Shown: positions 24,499 through 38,400 of the stretch, in pieces
How the letters are laid out: each line of letters begins with the position of its first letter
How positions within the stretch are numbered: the first letter of the stretch is position 1
NCBI RefSeq assembly: GCF_964355755.1
Contig: NC_092671.1
Coordinates: 7,825,001 to 7,885,000 of the forward strand
DNA length: 60,000 nucleotides
Direction: 5' to 3'
Source of the DNA: Antedon mediterranea
Lineage: Eukaryota > Echinodermata > Crinoidea > Comatulida > Antedonidae
The notes under the pieces: generated by a model
What the model saw: the letters and a program-made list of their open reading frames with translations, nothing else
The model's database searches: none
Told to the model about the DNA's origin: nothing
Program-made: the position numbers and the translations under genes

Positions 24499-27400
24499 GG
24501 GTCTTTAAACAAAAATGGTTTCCTAGATGTTTTTGAATCGAAACATCGGTGGGTTGAAACAACTGACATTATACGTATTGTTCTTGAGAGATCCAGTAAT
24601 CTACAGCGGCAGACAATTTTCATTTCTGTCTGATAACAATTACAAAAGGGTTTTGTTCTCATAAAGCATGGCAAGAAGCATCGGTTGGTCCATAATTCAA
24701 TGAACGAACTTAAAATAATGACCTTATGACTTGTAGTACGTTCTTTTATCATACGGCACGTAAACACCAGTTACTATTATACTTATTTGGTGTATATATG
24801 TTAAGAACCGCTTATGAGGAAATATCTATAACGACGAAAAGTTAAATACCAGGCATGGGACTTAATCTGGAGGAGACATAGGGACGAGCATCTTCCTAAC
24901 AAACGTATTTTAGGCCTATTTATTTATTGCAATTCTGAATATCAACAACGTCAACATCGCCCAACAGGCTGGTATAAGTGACAAATATACAAAAATACAA
25001 ATGAAGAATTACTTTGCAAGTTATGGTGAAGTATATGGAACAGTATAACTGTTATAAACAATATCAGTATTAGCGAAATACGTTTACGTTTATTATGATT
25101 CGATAATTATTGAATTAACAAATTAAAAAAAGTCAATTTCTCCATGGTTATATATACCATACAAACAACTTATCTCCATATAATATATTGAGAGGATGTT
25201 TGTACGTTTTGACATGATTTTATCAATGGGAATGAAGACTTTCTATTTGAATGTCTAGGCCTAAACGGTCATAACTTTCGTAATAATATAGGGTAAGATC
25301 AGATATTTCAAGTTTCTCTGGGATATAGTACAAATAATACAATCATCAGACCATAGTATTATTGAATTATCAAGATTGAAATACATGATCACGGTACTCA
25401 AAAACTATTATTGTTCGGTACCAACAATAATCTGCTCTACTTATTGTACCAATTCTTCTATCCTAAATGCATGTTCTCGTTTGTAAATTTTCAAAAGAGT
25501 TCACACAAAGCCTAACTTTTCCTGATCAATTCAATTCTACAACAAAATTATATTGTAGTTATTTATATATTGTTTGATGCTATCGAATCGGTTTAAATGG
25601 GTTAGTTCAAATCTAGTGGAATCATGAAACACCTACCGATTTCCGGCGATATCTGGTGGGGAAAGACATTTTCTAACCCTTAACTTAACCTATATGGCAC
25701 AACGTGTGACTAAAACTGTATTACGGAATGATACTGGTGAAATATCGTGTAAAAAACAGAAAAAGTATATCACAAACACAGGACCTTAAAACATTGAAAT
25801 TGTTATTTAAGACTTACTGAAACAAAGAAAACACATTGCATTACATTGTTTAACAAAGATTAGGTTAATTTTGTTTTCATAAATGCTTTTTAATATGGAA
25901 TTTATTTTCGCAACCAAACAATTATATTTTTTGTTGAACAACAATACAAAACAATAATAGTATAAAACGGTGGTGCAAACAATAGTATTATTATAACTAA
26001 GTGTATTGGTCTTTCCCTGCGGCAAATTTATACTTCTTTTCTAAAGTACTTTTTCAAAAGAGAAATTCAACTTCGATCAATAAAGCGAGAAATGACAAGC
26101 AGTTATTAGTGGGTATAATCGTAATGACTTACGTTGCAATTGTCAAGTTTCTTTGACAACAGGTCGTAAACATTATGGCTTTATAAGGAATAACAAACAG
26201 CACAAGAACAGCTCCTCCCCCAACTAACTCTATTCCTTAAAGTATTATCTCTACCATTTATATGACAAAGAATGTAATCACATTGTTCTTAACCCATTTT
26301 TTTTTTGATAAAAACATTTTTTTTATGAGAATATTGTAAAGAAAAAAAATAAATGATTAGGCTTATATGATCTAGCCAGTTATTTAAGGTATAAATAACT
26401 TAATTTACCATAAAGGATAATACTAATTTTTACATTGTTATTCATGTTTGTACGAACTCAAATTTAATTTAATTGATTGATCAGAAAATATTGTTTCTAT
26501 AGACTTGATTTTGATAAATTTATTTATTTATTTTATTTATTTATTTTTATTTCAACAATATTTTACGAGCATGGTCCATGTCTAGATAAGTATAGAGTAC
26601 GGTAATCGAGCTAACGTTATCACAAATTATTATTAAATTTGATTTGTTATTTCTTTTTGAATGAATTAGCAGATCAGTACGGTGTACATTCTGATCACAT
26701 ACTCCAAAATAAACAAATGATGGCGACGGAAGTCGAGCGTAAATGAATAATCGTCTTTTTTGCGGGAAAAATCACACCAGCTCAATCCAATGACTTTAGC
26801 TTCGACACATTTTAAATAGTAATAATTGAAGATTTAACTGACACACACGCACGCATCCATGCGGAAACCTGAACACGAGGATAAATTGACAATTCTCATT
26901 TTGTGTAATCCCACCCTACTAGTTTAATGTGTTAAATGAGTTAGAATGTTATTTGAGGGAATGTTTTCAAGAAAGATAATCGTCGAGTTAGTTCTATAAC
27001 AATTACCTACGCGACGAACCAATACTCCATGATAACAATTATAGGACTAACTTCACATTAACAAATTGATATAGCAGGGTCTGTGTCGAGGTGAGAAAAA
27101 ACTTTGAAGCATATCTGTCTGTTGTTGAAACAATTACTGTAATTGTCGTCGATGATAATTGTTTAGTTAATAACTCTTGCTAAGTTTAGACGGCCCATCC
27201 GTCAATGTATTTGTTAAAGCAATGGTCCAAGAATTAAAACCAAAAAATAATTGTCAATGTCATTGCAACACGAATTATAGCCTATATCAAGTTAATTGTA
27301 TTGTTCCTAAATAAACATAAATTATAGGACTTATTATTAAGTACATATTATTAGTACATTATTAGTATTATACTATACTGTATATTTGGTGTTATGGATC

Positions 27401-30400
27401 TGTTGGGTTTATATATAATATATATAAATTATACGTGGAAACGTTAAGCCGCTCAGATTATAGTGGACATTAATTAATTAGAAGCGGTTTTGTTGAACTG
27501 AAAATACATTTTAAAAGTTTTACTTGCACCTATAAATGTTGCACTATGAATAACCCATTTTTTATATTGAAGGCTAACAGTTTTAACCCGGATAGACACC
27601 AAACTTGTACAAAGTTCAAAAGACCACACTAACTTTATATTGCGCATGCCTAAAACGGCAGCTGTAGCCGGCAGGGTCAAACTAATACATGAAGTACACG
27701 ACCTCATACATACGTATACATCCGACTGCTCTCGACATTACAAAAGAATAATGTTTACAGCAAAAATAATATAACTAAAACAAGTTCATATTATATAGGT
27801 TGTTATTTCTTTGTTGTTATGGATAAACGTACCAAAGCTTTAATATACAATGTATTTTCCAACAAATGTGACCCAAGGATTAATTTTGGTTTTTAGGTAA
27901 CCACCTATTTGGTTGATGAACGACAGTAACCTAAGATAGCAAGAAATCAAATAATACGGCATTATGAGTATTAACCTACGTTAGAATTAACGAAATGCCA
28001 AATTCTTCAGAAAAATAAATCCGCGACTTATACATAACTTATACACAATAGCTTACCGTAAGATAGATTATGTAAAACATATTAAGTTGGACAATAATTG
28101 TAACGGAGATTCGTTGAGTTTATGCTTAACAATAATGCTTGGTATACCACACTTTGTAATCGCTAAGGTTGTGTCGTGTAACGATTCACCCCATGCAGCT
28201 CATCGATCCCTTTCCTAAAATCAACGATGATTTAACACAATTGAATGTTTTTTTGTATTTAAATTTAAAAATTAGTATATTACGTTATGTAGCTTATATT
28301 ATTGTTATTATGTTCATAGTAGAAAATATATTATGCATGGAATGAATTTGATGAACTGGATAATTGTAGCCAAGGCGAATAGGTCACTCTACATTGGTTT
28401 AATATAATACATCTATTGAAATTTTGATAACGGTATTTTCCACCGGCTCTCTAACACATTGTTCTTGTAATTAATCCTAATTAGAAATAGAGAAATGTTC
28501 TTATAAAATCATTATAATTGACAGTTTCAATGCAAAGAAGTAGACAGTGTGATAGCTGACTTAAGCTTTTCAGCAACAGTAATTACAGAGAAAATCTAAG
28601 AGCGACAGACAAAGTATGAAATTGCTATAACAGCAGGCTCAATCATCGCCTCTCCAAGTGTTTAACGGATGATTATAGGAGATATGATGGATTATTCTAT
28701 TCATTATGTATGTCATTTTTAATGTTACAATCATGTATTCAGAGATGATTACATAGCCGAGAAGTCGAGGCACATGGTGTAAAGTAATCGGTTAAACGAT
28801 AATAGAAAAAGGTGGGTGTTTTGATGCAACGATCATACACCTAATTAGAAAATATTTTTGATAATTATTAATAGTTTATTTAAAGATAATAAAGTTTCGA
28901 TGTATAAAAGCCGTATTGTTTTTGTTTGATTTCACTCTTTGTTGGAGATGTAGATATGGAGATTCGGCCCTGATATTGACAAATTTTTAGCTTAGGAGAA
29001 ATCATAAACCTGAATTAAAAAACTAAAAAAAATATGAGGAAAAAGATGAATAAAATGGGTAGATTTTGTTTTAAAAGAAATATTTAAATTTGCTTTAACG
29101 TTATTAATTATTATATTAGTAATACCATATTGGCAATAGTAAAACATAAAATAAGGTGAATATTATACTGCATGTGTCTAATAATCCACTATTACTAAGA
29201 AATAAAAAGTACAGCTAGGCCTAAATACTTGGAAAGACTAATATGAAAAACAGCGGAAACTATATGTGATATACTCAATGTCTTTTGATTATCTACTTGT
29301 ACTATGTAAATTTCCTCTTGGTGTCGGACTGGACAAGAAATAACCACAAGGTTCTTAAGCCGCATACAACCGGTTCGCCTATATAACGTAGTTAATCTTA
29401 CTTTACTCTCATAGCTGACAAAACTTACCAAGAACCCTAGTTTTCAATAAAGTTCAAATTCACAATTTCCAACATGATATCTACGCCCATTTGTTAAAAG
29501 AACTGTATCAAAACGGCGCCAATAGAATGCTACCTCCTTCGGTTAGAACTAAAACATAATCCTGCGCGGATTAAGCGCTTTGATGGGCAATTCATTATTG
29601 TACATAATTACACTAGATTTCTTCTCCCCTACCCCGATAAGTTGCATGATCTGAAAGAGTTTTCAATTATTTTTAACTTTCATATTTCACAATTACTTTA
29701 TATTTTTTTTTCAATTAAGAATAGTCTACCTTATTTGATTAGCAAAATTGGAATACAACAAAGAGTTAAGTTGTAGCTGTAATTTACCGTTTTAAAAATG
29801 TCAGAATACTCAATTAAAAGATTATTTAATCATTTTATAATTTAGAAGAAAATAATTGATCATTAAGCAACCGTTGTAAGATAACATGATAACGATGAGG
29901 TTTTAGTCTCTTGACAGAATATTTTTACAAACTATATATACCTATGCACTATATATATTATTATAATCAGTTTTTTAAAATTGTTATGCAACTAATATTG
30001 TAAGAGGCTTGTTGCAATTTTCTTTGATTACAATTTCAATCTAGTACAAACTATAAATTATTTCATTCGGTCTCCAGTAATTATAGGGCCTACAATTATT
30101 CTAACCTGGTGCGATTTTCTCATGACAAAGAATGGTATACAAAAAACAAACATCTGGAATCAGATGTATATATTATTGTATTTGCTCTTGTACCAGTCAA
30201 ATATTTTCACACGGCCTTCGAACACAATTTTTATTTCGATTGAGGTCCCAGGAGGAGGGCATGGAAGCCATGTTAATGTTTGTAGGTGAGGGGTTACTTA
30301 TATAATATTTTATATACGATTTATATACTGTATAATATTTATGCATACATCAAGACATACATTTTTCCTTTCCGCATTTTTGGTTAGATCGTATTTTTAT

Positions 30401-32178
30401 CAATTATTTAAATCATGAAACAAAACAAAGCGAAATGTAATTAATAATATGTAATATATATTTTTCTGTTTTGGAATGATTATGACTGCATGATAATATT
30501 ATATTAAAGATATAAGATATTTGTATGGTCACTTTACTGTCATAATAAAGTAAAATAATAAATTTGCACTGATATGAGGAAGGGTTAGTGTTACCAGAAA
30601 GCTCTGAAATTTTGTTCAGGCTGTTTTCTTTATCGTTTTGATTTAGATTAAAAAATCAATCTCCGTTAGGATCCACCACTGATATACCCACAGTACTGAA
30701 TTTTCATATTTCAGTAATGTGCCTTTAGATTCATATATTAATAAATAGTGATATTCATGATTTATAATATATTCGTTAGATAAACTGTATAAACATTCTA
30801 CGATTGGCAGTTTATTCATACTTTCCGACTTACAAACTATAGGCCTAACTAAACAAATTATTAAAAGTGACATATTGTATTAATCTATTTTTGATATAGA
30901 AATCACCAATAGCAGCAGTCTAATTTGGAAATTTGTATAATTATATAAAATGTGTTTGTACATTATTCCTTATACAAACTGTTGGGTTACATTGGGTCCA
31001 AAATGATCGAAATAGGAAAGTTTTAAACTACAGTAAATTTGAAAACCGTCACGGGAAAGGTATCTTACTTAGTTTTATATAAATTGTTCTAGTTAACAAT
31101 AGCTGATTTTTCCTCCAGGACACTTTCCTTGATTGCGGGTATAGGATTAAATCAATAACAGCAGTGTGTGTAGTGTACGAAGCTATTACAGAGTAAAGTG
31201 AAAGTTAAAATGGACGTTGTATTCAATTAAACATTTTTTTTAAATTTCAAATGTTCCATAACATGCTATTATCAAATAAAATTATTATAATTATTGTAAT
31301 ATATGAATATTGAGACTTTTCCATTCGAATTTGAACATGGAGGCTGGTTTAATGGTATATTTAAGCAAAGGTTTGAGAAATCAAACTGGATATTTCACTC
31401 TCCCAGATATTTCTCAATGTACTATTTAGGAATATTTAAATGATGTCTGAACTATATTAATTTAAAAATTATGATTCAATTAACACAGGTTCGCGAGAAA
31501 CACGCACAAATGATAAATTACTATTCAACTTCATACAAGTTATATTTTATATATTTTTGTCAGTGTAGAAAATATTATCTTCTCTCAACGAGTCATAAAT
31601 GATTGTACCATTTTAGCTATGGAATGTTACAAAAAACAAAGGTTCACATTTTACAGAAGGCAAAATACACCTCTATGAGGAAAGTACTCCAAATCATTAA
31701 TAATTTGTTGAAAAAAATCAATCAGTCTGACGTTTCAATTGACATTTTTTTTGAGTTAGCCAAAGTGACAGAATTCGATTTACAGTCAAAATAAGAAGCT
31801 TTGAGAAAATCAGTCGGTTTGACAAAGCTCTGTTAGGCGGAAAGCACGTCACAGAAAATGAAATATTACAAGACTAACTGAGACGCTTAATACCTTATGA
31901 TTAGCTGTAGAATATAAAAGATCAAACTCCCTCAATCGACGTGTTACTAAACTGGAATCAATCACAGTATTGTAGCTATCTAGCGACCAAAACAAACTTT
32001 TTTGCTGTTACTAATTCAGAATAATACTAATAACTATGTACACTAACTTTGCTATTATTATATCATTGCTACTATACTTATATAATAATATTACTTTTAA
32101 TAATTATACCCCTCTAGGAGTGATATTAACTAAACAAATAATTAAAATGTTTTAGTGATTGTTAATGTTATTTTAAAA

Positions 32179-32323
32179 ATTATCCTAACAGTATTACTTT
32201 TAATTTAAACAATTAACAGTTATTAATAAAACAAATAATTAAATTTAAATAATTTGTTTATTATCCTAACGGTATTACTTTTAATTTAAAAAAAATAACT
32301 GTTAATAATAAGACAAATAATTA
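32179..32323. repeat. Two-copy tandem duplication, ~64 bp unit
   Basis: ATTATCCTAACAGTATTACT and the following 44 bp (32179-32241) recur at 32260-32323 with a few changes, both ending ACAAATAATTA. Copies are separated by about 18 bp of AT-rich sequence. It is a local duplication within the Hox intron. Confidence 0.75.
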
Positions 32324-33443
32324 TAATTTATTGTTTCTTTTTTCATTATATTTAACATAATATTTCATTGTAGTTAACAATGTTATTTTGTCACGATACT
32401 ACGACCATGTGTAAAAAAACAGTAACAACAAAACTGTGTCATTAATGTTTTGTAGTTCACTAGTGTGAACAGCTTTGTAAACCATATAAGCCTAAAACAA
32501 TATTTAAGTTGCTCTGCTGTTTGATTTTGAATGTTGAAGTATTGAAATTATTATATTATACATTAGTGAATGTATAATATTTATCAAATGAAGAATGTAG
32601 GCATACATGCTTACTCTACTGTAAACATGGGTTGCAATAATATTCTAAACCAACTGGTTCAATTATTTCCGTTTCTTCAACAATGGATTTTGCTACGACT
32701 GTTAGGAAGCATCAAAATAAACATACAAGTTTAAAATAAGTGTAAGCCTATGTATGATTATAATCGCTAAAGTTAGTAGACCAAGCTATACTTATAACAA
32801 ATAAGATATGCTTGTGTTGCATTAGAATCAGAAGATACCGGTAGTGTCAGTAGAGTATACACAATAGCATTCAAGGACAAAATGAACGCGCTAAAAATGA
32901 ATTGTCAATTTAATTTACATTTTCTTTATACTGTAAACACAACGGTGTAAGATAATCTACAGTACTCCATGTTTAAACTTCAATGAATTAACAAGAAGCT
33001 AATTCTGTTAAATATCTAACTACCTTGACATATTCTTCTTATTACAACATTTTTAATGTTCGTCGAGAAAGATTCAAGACAAATATAAACTTCAGAAAAA
33101 ATATATATATTCATCGTAAAATATTAAGTATGAACATTAAATGACAAACTAATCCGCTTGTATTAATTATTATCAATTAATAGATAGTAACAAAACTACT
33201 GGTTTATGACCTATCATATAAGTTACATGACTCGAGTTGTTAAGTCGTTAATACGTTTTAGTACTATAGTAGACCTATATTTATTTCATTGTAAAGGTAA
33301 TAAAAACATTATGTATAGTAATAAGTAATGATCTTTTAACTAAGTTTTACAACAGAAATATTTTAAAGTGTGTTCTGTTCTAATAGATAATATCCGATTC
33401 AATTTATTACTACTCGTTAAAATAGAATTAAGTTGATTCTTAC

Positions 33444-33918
33444 CTGTAAAATCGAACGGATAACTTGGGTTGTGATGTAAACTGTAACCGGCTGAGTAGC
33501 CCTGTCCTGTCAGATATTGGCACTGTTGCTGGGCAGCATGGGCTGCTGATTGCCCTGTTGATGCTAAAAATGCGGCGTTACTGAAAGCTCCGTTATGGTA
33601 CTGGGTTCGTGTGTGACTTCTTTCGGAGGGTGATCCCCATGCGTTGCCTACGCTACATGCCATGATCTCGCTGTCGCTGTGATTAAGATTCGGAGGCTCC
33701 GATGCGCCGTAACATGAATACGCAGCGTACGGAAACGCACCGTGTTGTTCGCCCGCCGATGACGGCGATACAAGCGAATTCGTGGCCGGATTTCGAGATC
33801 TTGCACTATATAAACTGTTCATGCTTGAGCCAGACGATGAGAGCTCACGTATCTCTGCTGCGCAACTCTCCATAGTATTCGTTCGCGACATCCAACTTTG
33901 TTGCACCCCCACTTGCAT
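33444..33918 (-). CDS. Hox11/13b: Posterior Hox gene, Hox11/13b-like, exon 1 (N-terminal region)
   Basis: Exon 1 gives residues 1-158 plus the first base of codon 159 (Gly), ending in a consensus donor ACAG|GTAAG. The ATG at 33918 is the first in this frame after a stop (TGA, 33967-33969), so the start is well supported; Met10 and Met16 are weaker alternatives. The region is low-complexity, as is usual for Hox N-termini: Ser-rich (27-54), Tyr/Ala-rich with FPYAAYSCYGA (62-72), then Ala/Gln-rich (124-133) and Tyr/Gly-rich (135-148), ending PSYPFDFTG at the splice. No known domain is visible. It is clearly more G+C-rich than its surroundings. With exon 2 (23320-23630) the protein is 261 residues, a normal Hox length. 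Confidence 0.9.
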
Positions 33919-34034
33919 GATCGTTATCTGTTTACTGTCGCTACTTAAAATTGTTATCTGTTTAATTCAAAACGATACAATGTCCAGGTTTTATGCCTGC
34001 AATATACTAGACCCTATTCTATTCTGTGGTCTAT

Positions 34035-34042
34035 CCTTTATA
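34035..34042 (-). promoter_or_regulatory. TATA-like box of the minus-strand Hox gene
   Basis: The minus strand reads TATAAAGG, 124 bases before the ATG at 33918. A start site about 30 bases downstream would give a 5' leader of roughly 90 bases. Sequence match only. Confidence 0.45.
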
Positions 34043-34267
34043 CACTTGTTTGAGCAATCATCCGTGAAGTGTGCGGTATGCTAATAACTTAGAGGATTGT
34101 ACTATCTATTGAAGTAACACGTGACTTGTATTGAAACTCCTTCCTTGCAATGGGTCACTTACGCGTTTGAGTTTAAATGTGTACAATACAACGCCATAAG
34201 CTATTCTGAAGTAAACTGAAAAACCTTAAAGCTATTGAGTGGAAGTTGAAAAGAAGAAGAAGTAATT

Positions 34268-34277
34268 TGATTGGTCA
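34268..34277 (-). promoter_or_regulatory. CCAAT-box candidate upstream of the minus-strand Hox gene
   Basis: The minus strand reads TGACCAATCA, about 230 bases upstream of the TATA-like box. The core matches the NF-Y consensus, but the distance is longer than usual. Confidence 0.25.
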
Positions 34278-35299
34278 ACTGTCGGTTTCCTTTGAAGTGG
34301 ACACTGGATGGGTGCCTGTATGCTATCAGTCACCTTTATTAGTAGTGCAGTAGTGATAACTTTTTGCGGCGTCTATGTTGTGCAAATTTTACAGCGTTTG
34401 CCTTTAAATTCTTTTAGTTTTTACCACTCATCATGTTGAATTTTCAATAAAGCTAACAGATAAATTGCTCTGTACTATACAAATTTACTTATCGGTGTTT
34501 ATTGTTTAGTCACAGTACATGACTACCGTGTATTAGAATATTACAGCATACAGCCTTTAGTCAATTATGTTTTCTTTCTTTGAAATCAAAATCCTGTTCC
34601 TTTCTGATCAGATTGAATACACTAAATGATAAGGGTGAATTCCCTTCAAAAACTCCAATAACCTCTTTTCAACAAATAACGATTCAGTGTACATTTTCGA
34701 TATATTTTTAACTATCGTTTAATAATAACAATAATCATTACTTAACCAGGTAACACAATAACTTAACTTATCGAATATTTATAAGATTGGTTAATTATTG
34801 AAAATAATCATAATTAAAGCTGTATGTTAAAGCACAAAAGCATTTTTGCTTTTGAAATTAATGAACATGTAAATTCCAACAAATTCTGCAGTTGTCAGTA
34901 GATAGAGTCTAACTGACAATCGCAAGTCATCTAGATACGTGTTTGTATGTATAAAATATGTTTTAATTCATTCATGGCTATCTATTGTTTGTTACTTGCA
35001 AAACAAAATGTGTTTTTTTAACTCGTTCCATTTGCCTCATTAATATTAAACATTGCTTAAACATTTATGTAAAACAAATGTTTAGTTTCAAAAAGCGCTA
35101 CCGTACCATGTTTCAAGAAGTGCGTAATTTGCTAAATTATTTTAAAAAAATTAGGCCTATCTATATAAACTTTTCTCTTGGTTACATTGGCTTAACGTTG
35201 TATGAACAAGAATAAATAATTAAATACAATATAGAACTGGATGATTTATACATTTTTTTCACGCAGAAATAAATTAGAAAAGAAACGATCGTACTGTTC

Positions 35300-35440
35300 T
35301 TATTGCTCATGATTTTGTTGAATTATTTATCTTTAAAAGAATAATAATTATGTGTCTAATTTCTTTAGTTTTCTTTATGTAACATGTTTATCTATCTATC
35401 TATCGTTGTTATTATCGTCTGTGTAAACGGGCCTTTAAGA
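35300..35440. mobile_element. Partial relative of the foldback MITE at 24115
   Basis: ATTGCTCATGATTTTGTTGA, GTGTCTAATTTCTTTAGTTT and ACATGTTTATCTATCTATC..ATCGTC align in order with the right arm of 24115-24498. Both are followed by TGTAAAnGGGnCTTTAA, which suggests the family extends slightly past the ends I drew for the first copy. The left arm is missing. Confidence 0.5.
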
Positions 35441-38400
35441 CTGACAACATTCATAAAATTAGGTCTAGATTGCCTACATAAACAACTAATAAAAAAAATG
35501 TTATTCTACTCTCAGGAAATTAAACGTTTAATGTTTCCGAAATAAAATTATGATCTAAAATAAAAACTTGAATTGAGTATGTAGCTGCTGTTTAAATACC
35601 AATATTGACGTAGCATTTCATTATGGTTAATTAATAAAAACGAGTAGCAAATAGCAATTATAACAATATTTACTGTCGTTAAAAATATATATCTATTTGC
35701 TTTTACACTACATGTAAACAGACCTTATAGATATAAATTATTTATGGTAGGCCTATAGTAATGGTGTAATTATTGGTATAATTTTAAGATTTTAATAAGA
35801 TTGTTAATAATAGTTTTTGGTTATAGCCGTTCATATAACACCATTTGAAAAAGATTTGACTTGTTCATTTGTGATATCAGCATAGATACTTTCATTTTAA
35901 GTGTTACTCCCGTCGAGTCGTGATAGTATGAATAATTGAAATATAATTGAAACTGTGATTGATAGAATTCACTAGACTAAAACAAGTCTTTAATGAAAAA
36001 AAGATTAATTATTACTAATTATAATCATTCACACGCATCAATTATTACATTTGCATACATATTATAGTAACAACATTATAGCTAGAAATTTGGGATTTTT
36101 GTGGAGCAGTAAAGTGCGCTCAAATACTGATGAAGAGCGTACGATGACGACGCGCGTGTGTGCGTACAATTTGAGTCACTGAGAAGAGTTGCACAACAGA
36201 CATGGGACCATGGAGCTAAAACTCCAGGATATTAGGTGAATATTAAAAGTATGAACAACAAACTTCTAATTAATTATCTTTAATAGTTTGAATTATCTAA
36301 AATCGCTTTAAAGGTGTTATGAATCATGCCATAAATGATTGTATTAACATTGTGCTCTTGAATTTAATTTATATTATTATTATTACTTTGTTTTTTCCCC
36401 ATCAAAGTGGTAGTGTGCATTTATAATAAAAAAATAAAATCAATTGCAACATCGACGTTTATTCAAGTGCATCATTTGTGAATATCTATGTCAATTAATG
36501 AAATAATGCTATGAAATTAAGATTAATCGTTTAATTATATAAATATACTACTCGTAAATAATAATAATTTGAAATAGAATTCAAATTATATAAAACATTG
36601 TCAAGCGCAAAATGCATGTTATTATTGAGCTATTCCAATAACGTTATCGATGTTGAATACATACATTTTTTTATGATTACACTCATCCTTTTCTTTTATA
36701 TTTATTATTGTTGTATTATGATATTGAAATTATTCAAGATAAACAATGAAGACACTATTCAAATTTAATTAGCATTATGATAAAATCTAATTGACTGTCA
36801 TACCGTGTATATACACAATGCTAAGCAATCATCAAAACATGCATTTGACATGATGTTTTTTCACTGCGCATGTCTCAACAAGTTTTTTTCACACAATTAC
36901 GTTTTACTATAATTATTTGACTAGGCCTATATTTGAATAAAACAAAATTCTAGTTGTACATATCGGATAATTATAGTTTTTTCATGTTAATACTGTGAGA
37001 TAACAGCATCAGTGAGGTAATAGCAAGACTACGATTTTTTTTGTACGAATTTGAGGAATTGGCAGGTGTTATCAAGGCTTCTCTTTCGTATTAATCCCTT
37101 ACTCTATCGTTTAGCTTTTTTCATTTCTGCGAGCTAACAGATGTACTGCTTTCGTTTTTTCATATTTTTTTGTTTTATAAGCAAGAGTGAAAGTTCAATA
37201 ACTCACTATGTTTTGAGCTTCTCTGAAATATAGTGTTTAGGTGTTGTTAATCCGTGTAATGTTTCCATTTAATAAACTATTATTATGCCTATAGCCTGTA
37301 GTTTGGCCTACATCAAACAACATTGTATTGATTGACGTTATAGTTATTTATTATTAAGTGTAGTCAATTTATTAAAATGTAATGAAATACTATTTTGAAA
37401 TGTCCTTAATTCATTTTTTCACGTACGTTCCTCTCGCAAATTTCCTATACCGTTCGTTATTACATTTATTATGTAATTTATTACAGTTTACCGCTTAAAT
37501 ATAAATTCAATAACGTAGTAAATGTTATGCTTTGTCGAAAATTCGGCGATGTTTCAATTACAAGATATTACAGTTATTATAGATAATAATAAAAGTATTC
37601 AGTAATACTCAGCACGGTAGGTAATTTTCAGTTACAAAAAAAGAGCTTGCTTACCTTATATGGTCTGAAATGCTTCGACGTTTTAAATATAGTCTTCAAT
37701 CCTGCGTAATAGTAATAATAATTTAGGAATTATGATGATTGATAGTAGGCTTTAACAAACTTATAATAAACCGTTATGATGGTATAGTCCACATCTAGAA
37801 TATTTTTTTTTATCATAGACAACCCCATCCGAACTAACTTTACTTAAAGCAAACGCCCATCCATTAGACAAACATTATTTCATCTGTATTGGTTTTAAAC
37901 AGTTTAAGTGTAATAAATATAACCATAATGTATCAATATAAGTATATAATATATATTTATTTATCCCTTATGGGACAATTAAAAAAAGAAGGAGATGGAT
38001 TACATCAGCTTACAATTAAAGTTACGACCACGGATTTCAAAATGTGAAAGAAACCACTCTAGTTAATTTTAGGATATAACTGTTTAATGTTATAATCCCA
38101 TATGTTTAACCTGTTGATTGCTCATAGATCCAAATGGGATTAGTACTTGATACAGTTTTCTATTTCATTAATCCCGGTGGTTATTATAATATAGACAACC
38201 GTCAAGTATTTGACCTAACCGGGTAATACGATTTGCGATCGTATCTACGAAGACAACACACTTAAATATGACAATTCATTCAGACAATCAATATAAACAG
38301 AAATCAGGACAAAAGTAGATTTAAAATGAATTCTTTTTGTTTTGGTTGTGCATCGATGTGCACAAGGTGTTCACTGAAGCACAGAAGGCGACCTGTCCTA

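Larger units (their letters stand above)
23631..33443 (-). other. Intron of the minus-strand Hox gene
   Basis: The 9.8 kb interval has a consensus donor (CAG|GTAAG, GT at 33442-33443) and a TTTTTAG acceptor (AG at 23631-23632), with matching codon phase on both sides. I saw no additional exon in it. It holds the foldback element at 24115-24498 and the tandem duplication at 32179-32323; otherwise it is AT-rich with simple T/A tracts (for example 26518-26550). Confidence 0.9.

Noticed and set aside
33782-34084. 100-codon plus-strand frame
   Set aside because: It is the antisense shadow of Hox exon 1 and its leader.
36130-36165. CTGATGAAGAGCG resembling a hammerhead box
   Set aside because: No GAAA box at the right spacing and no stem II.
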